Assembly: GCF_000956525.1 (NCBI RefSeq)
Contig: NZ_JYIW01000018.1
Span: 62,001-126,000 of the forward strand
DNA from: Microbacterium oxydans
GTDB taxonomy: Bacteria; Actinomycetota; Actinomycetes; Actinomycetales; Microbacteriaceae
Direction of reading: 5' to 3'
DNA length: 64,000 nucleotides
Made by a program: the position numbers and the translations under genes. A model generated the notes under the pieces. The model did no database searches. It had not been told where the DNA came from and worked only from the letters and a program-made list of their open reading frames with translations. Shown here in pieces: positions 61,358 to 64,000 of the stretch; the stretch's first letter is position 1, and each line of letters starts with the position of its first letter.

Positions 61358-62200
61358 TCAGCGCGCGAGTGCGGCGAGTTCGGCTCGATTGCGTGCGCCG
61401 GTCTTGCGCAGCAGCTTCGAGACGTGGAACTTCACGGTGTGCGGGCTGATGCGCAGCTCGGCGGCGATCTCGGCGTTGCGGGCACCGGTGCTCAGCAGTC
61501 GCAGCACGTCGCGCTCCCGCTCGCTGAGGTCGATGTCCTCCTCGACCGAGTGTGTGGATGCCGGCGGCGGGTCGAGCGGCAGCACGATGCTGAGATCGCT
61601 GCCCCATCCCGGTGTGGACGAGACGCTGAGGGTGCCGTCGGTCGCGCTGACCTGCTCGGCGATCCTGCGCAGTGCGTCGTCGTGGGCGGTGAGCTCGCCG
61701 CTGCCGTCGTCCCTGATGCCGATCAGCAGGTTCAGGCCGTCGCAGTCCCACTGGATGCGCACCCGGCGGGCGTCGTCGGCGTCAGCGAAGGCGAGCACGG
61801 CGTTGCGGACGATCGCCCGCGCCGACAGCGCGACAGCGCCGGGGAGCGCACGCCCGTTCGCCGGCGGCTCGACGAACTGCACGTCGAGCTGCCCGAAGCG
61901 CACGAGCGGGCGCAGGTCGCGCTTCAGTCGTTCGAACGCGCCGACCACGGGTTCGAGGAAGTCGCTCTCGCGCACATCGGATGCTGTGCGCAGCTCGACG
62001 AGTGCGGCCGCGGTCACATCGATCGCGGTCTGCCTGGCCGCCTGGTCGCCGAGGCGGGTCGAGCGCAGCACCGCGAGGATCGATTCGAGCGTGACCGCGT
62101 GCCGGTCGGACTGCTCGGCGAGGATGCGGGCCTGCTCCGAGCTGTGCACTCGTGCGGCCTGCGAGGTGACTGCGCCGTGGGTCGTGACGGTGGTGGACAT
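61358..62200 (-). CDS. GHKL ATPase-LuxR fusion regulator
   Basis: 280 residues. Residues about 120-210 resemble a histidine-kinase ATPase domain: N box around Asn133 ([12 protein letters not shown]), G1 box DDGSGE at 164-169 and a G2-like [10 protein letters not shown]. The expected H box with phospho-acceptor histidine is not visible in the helical region before it. Residues 218-280 are a LuxR helix-turn-helix: [20 protein letters not shown] followed by [20 protein letters not shown]. So ATP binding may directly modulate DNA binding. TAGCCT (62212-62207) is six bases before the ATG: leaderless. Divergent from the hxlB-hxlA operon, its probable target. Confidence 0.85.
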   Translation of the reverse strand: MSTTVTTHGAVTSQAARVHSSEQARILAEQSDRHAVTLESILAVLRSTRLGDQAARQTAIDVTAAALVELRTASDVRESDFLEPVVGAFERLKRDLRPLVRFGQLDVQFVEPPANGRALPGAVALSARAIVRNAVLAFADADDARRVRIQWDCDGLNLLIGIRDDGSGELTAHDDALRRIAEQVSATDGTLSVSSTPGWGSDLSIVLPLDPPPASTHSVEEDIDLSERERDVLRLLSTGARNAEIAAELRISPHTVKFHVSKLLRKTGARNRAELAALAR

Positions 62201-62227
62201 GTCCCGAGGCTAGTCGATCGGGCAGCG

Positions 62228-62243
62228 CTAGCCGAGCGGCTAG
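62228..62243. promoter_or_regulatory. Dyad between the LuxR-type gene and hxlB
   Basis: CTAGCC-GAGC-GGCTAG, perfect 6-bp arms, 16 bases from the -10 of the regulator gene. GGCTAGT also occurs at 62208-62214. Candidate operator. Confidence 0.45.
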
Positions 62244-62299
62244 TTCTTCCAGACATTCGGCGGACCCCGGCGCGACGCACGTCGTTCGATGATCGAGGG

Positions 62300-62878
62300 A
62301 TGAGCACTCCCACCGCCACCTCCGCCGACGCGATCCGTATCGTCCGGACCGAGACGGATGCCGCGCTCCAGGCGCTCGCCGACACCGGGTCCGATGCGAT
62401 CGACGCGCTCGCCGAGGCCGTGCTCGACGCAGATCGCGTGTTCCTCCTCGGCGCCGGTCGCTCCGGACTCGCGCTGCGGATGACCGCGATGCGACTCATG
62501 CACCTCGGGCTCAGGGTCTTCGTGGTCGGCGACACGACGACGCCGGCGATCGAGCGGGGTGACCTGCTGCTCACCGCGACCGGTTCAGGCACGACGACCG
62601 GGATCGTCCGCGCCGCCACGACCGCGCGCGAGGTCGGTGCGATGGTCGCGACGATCACGACCGCCCCAGAGTCGCCGGTCGCCGAGCTCTCGCGGGTCGT
62701 CGTGGCGGTGCCGGCCGCCGGCAAGCTCGACCGCTCCGGTGCCGCCTCGGCGCAGTACGCGGGCAGCCTGTTCGAACAGACCGTCGTCCTCCTCGGCGAT
62801 GCGCTGTTCCACGCGCTCTGGCAGCGCAGCGGGGCCTCGGCGGACGACCTCTGGCCGCGCCACTCGAACCTCGAATGA
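62300..62878 (+). CDS. hxlB: 6-phospho-3-hexuloisomerase
   Basis: 192 residues, SIS-domain isomerase of the ribulose monophosphate pathway. VFLLGAGRSGLALRMTAMRL, the G-x-x-TP segment VVGDTTTPAI, LLLTATGSGTTTGIV and the C-terminal HSNLE ending match Phi/HxlB. Converts 3-hexulose 6-phosphate to fructose 6-phosphate. GATGAT (62288-62293) six bases before the ATG could be a leaderless-type -10. Followed by hxlA after 38 bases. Confidence 0.93.
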   Translation: MSTPTATSADAIRIVRTETDAALQALADTGSDAIDALAEAVLDADRVFLLGAGRSGLALRMTAMRLMHLGLRVFVVGDTTTPAIERGDLLLTATGSGTTTGIVRAATTAREVGAMVATITTAPESPVAELSRVVVAVPAAGKLDRSGAASAQYAGSLFEQTVVLLGDALFHALWQRSGASADDLWPRHSNLE

Positions 62879-62916
62879 TCCAGGCCTCCCGGCCGACACC
62901 TCACGAAAGCAGGAAC

Positions 62917-63540
62917 ATGAAGATCCAGTTCGCCATCGACACCCTCACCACCGAAGCGGCACTCGACCTCGCAGCATCCGCCGCCGAGCACGTCGACATC
63001 CTCGAGCTCGGCACCCCGCTCATCAAGAGCGAGGGCCTCTCGGTCGTCACCGCCATGAAGCAGGCGCACCCTGACAAGATCGTCTTCGCCGATCTGAAGA
63101 CGATGGATGCCGGTGAGCTCGAGGCCGAGATCGCATTCGCGGCCGGCGCCGACCTCGTCACGGTGCTCGGCTCGGCCGATGACAGCACCATCACCGGCGC
63201 GGTGAAGGCAGCCACGAAGCACGGCAAGGGCATCGTCGTCGACCTGATCGGTGTCGCCGACAAGGCCGCCCGCGCGAAGGAGGTCGTCGCCCTCGGCGCC
63301 GAGTTCGTCGAGATGCACGCCGGTCTCGACGAGCAGGCGAAGGAGGGCTACTCGCTCGACGGGCTGCTCGAGGCCGGCCGCGCCGCGGGTGTGCCGTTCT
63401 CGGTCGCGGGTGGCGTGAACGCCTCATCGATCGCGGCCGTGCAGGCCTCCGGCGCGCAGATCGCCGTCGCCGGCGGCGCGATCTACGGCGCCCCTGACGT
63501 CGCTGCCGCGGCTGCAGGGCTCCGGGCCGCGCTGGTCTGA
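62917..63540 (+). CDS. hxlA: 3-hexulose-6-phosphate synthase
   Basis: 207 residues, orotidine-decarboxylase-like TIM barrel. LELGTPLIKSEG, FADLKTMDAGELEAEIAF (DxK motif with catalytic Asp and Lys), VLGSADDSTI, VDLIGV and VAGGVNASSI are all family signatures. Condenses formaldehyde with ribulose 5-phosphate, fixing or detoxifying formaldehyde. AGGAAC lies close to the ATG and AAAGCAGGAA serves as ribosome site. Last gene of the hxlBA pair; terminator follows. Confidence 0.95.
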   Translation: MKIQFAIDTLTTEAALDLAASAAEHVDILELGTPLIKSEGLSVVTAMKQAHPDKIVFADLKTMDAGELEAEIAFAAGADLVTVLGSADDSTITGAVKAATKHGKGIVVDLIGVADKAARAKEVVALGAEFVEMHAGLDEQAKEGYSLDGLLEAGRAAGVPFSVAGGVNASSIAAVQASGAQIAVAGGAIYGAPDVAAAAAGLRAALV

Positions 63541-63555
63541 TCCGCACCGCACGAT

Positions 63556-63585
63556 TGAGGCCCGCCGGATATCCGGCGGGCCTCA
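63556..63585. terminator. Bidirectional palindromic terminator
   Basis: 30-bp perfect palindrome centred on GATATC; arms begin TGAGGCCCGCC and end GGCGGGCCTCA. Between the converging hxlA and Pr6Pr-type genes. Confidence 0.85.
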
Positions 63586-63609
63586 GTCAGTCGGATCGTG
63601 CCGACGCGA

Positions 63610-64000
63610 TCAGGCGTGCACTGCCCGCTGGCGAACGTTCCCGAGCCAGCGGATCAGCAGTGCGAGCAGGAAGAAGACCACGACGAGCGCCGCGCACCAG
63701 AGCGCGACGCCGCCATATCCACCGTTCCGCTCCGGGTTGTAGAACGGGTACGGGTAGAACCCGTCGACCGCGCCGCGCACGATCGAGAAGATCGAGTACG
63801 CGGCGGGCCAGATCATCCACCACAGCACGACCCGGAACGGCAGGCGGCGGTGCGGCGGCCAGAGGATCCAGTCCAGGATCCCGGCGACCGGCACGATCAT
63901 GTGCACGACGACGTTGACCCACGGGATGACCGGACCGATGTCGCCGTCGCCGAGGATCGTGTTGAACACGATGCCGACGAACACGATGTAGACGACCACG
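63610..64000 (-). CDS. Pr6Pr-family membrane protein (5' end outside the window)
   Basis: The last 130 or so residues of a membrane protein cut by the right edge. Four helices are visible; WVNVVVHMIVPVAGILDWIL, RVVLWWMIWPAAYSIFSIVR and GFYPYPFYNP match the C-terminal part of Pr6Pr (FAR-17a/AIG1-like) proteins, which are about 200-230 residues long. The frame is open to the edge, so the start is not in view; the GTG at 63999 is probably an internal valine. Function unknown. Confidence 0.8.
   Translation of the reverse strand, partial: VVVYIVFVGIVFNTILGDGDIGPVIPWVNVVVHMIVPVAGILDWILWPPHRRLPFRVVLWWMIWPAAYSIFSIVRGAVDGFYPYPFYNPERNGGYGGVALWCAALVVVFFLLALLIRWLGNVRQRAVHA

Overview
The window is chromosomal DNA of a high-GC Gram-positive bacterium. 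Third codon positions are almost always G or C. The gene families (LAxTG-type surface protein, ThrE-type exporter, DUF1206 and DUF1684 proteins, DppC-DppD fusion ABC transporter) and the frequent leaderless TANNNT promoters all point to Actinomycetota. Overall style suggests Microbacteriaceae, most likely Microbacterium; that genus call is inference. No rRNA, tRNA, CRISPR, insertion sequence or prophage was found. Both ends cut genes or run close to them: an LuxR-type regulator on the left (frame open to the edge) and a Pr6Pr-type membrane protein on the right (5' end missing).

Left half (1-28 kb) is mainly carbohydrate uptake and degradation. After the regulator, a small membrane protein and a Tat-exported protein comes a fructan locus: a LacI repressor divergent from a binding protein, two permeases and a cytoplasmic GH32 fructosidase, with two matching palindromic operators around the promoter. 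It is followed by a large glycan locus (8.97-28 kb). A TetR regulator and a GH2 enzyme run leftward. Rightward runs a tightly overlapping operon for a Dpp/Opp-type ABC importer (binding lipoprotein, permease, permease-ATPase fusion, ATPase), then GH3, a serine hydrolase, GH43, GH78, a DUF5060/DUF5605 TIM-barrel enzyme and an SDR. It probably imports and dismantles a plant oligosaccharide or glycoside containing rhamnose and xylose/arabinose, all inside the cell.

Middle (28-47 kb): a sortase-anchored secreted metalloprotease with a downstream small membrane protein that carries a copy of the protease's pro-region motif; a PucR regulator divergent from a zinc alcohol dehydrogenase and an APC permease; PAP2 and DUF1206 membrane proteins; a SnoaL protein divergent from a DHA2 drug-efflux pump with its MarR regulator; a second MarR followed by an osmoprotectant-type ABC transporter lacking its ATPase; an acyl-CoA ligase behind an unexplained repeat element; and a membrane protein with a Cys-x4-Cys repeat ectodomain.

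Right half (47-64 kb): an MHS transporter, a LacI repressor and a ten-gene operon starting with 5-oxoprolinase genes pxpABC and continuing through SDR, RraA-like lyase, aminotransferase, idnO- and idnD-like dehydrogenases and a protein with three Cys/His repeats plus a helix-turn-helix. Shared TGGCACA motifs suggest that the LacI controls both transporter and operon. Then follow DUF1684, FUSC and ThrE-type proteins, and a ribulose-monophosphate pair (hxlB-hxlA) divergent from an unusual regulator that joins a GHKL ATPase domain to a LuxR helix-turn-helix.
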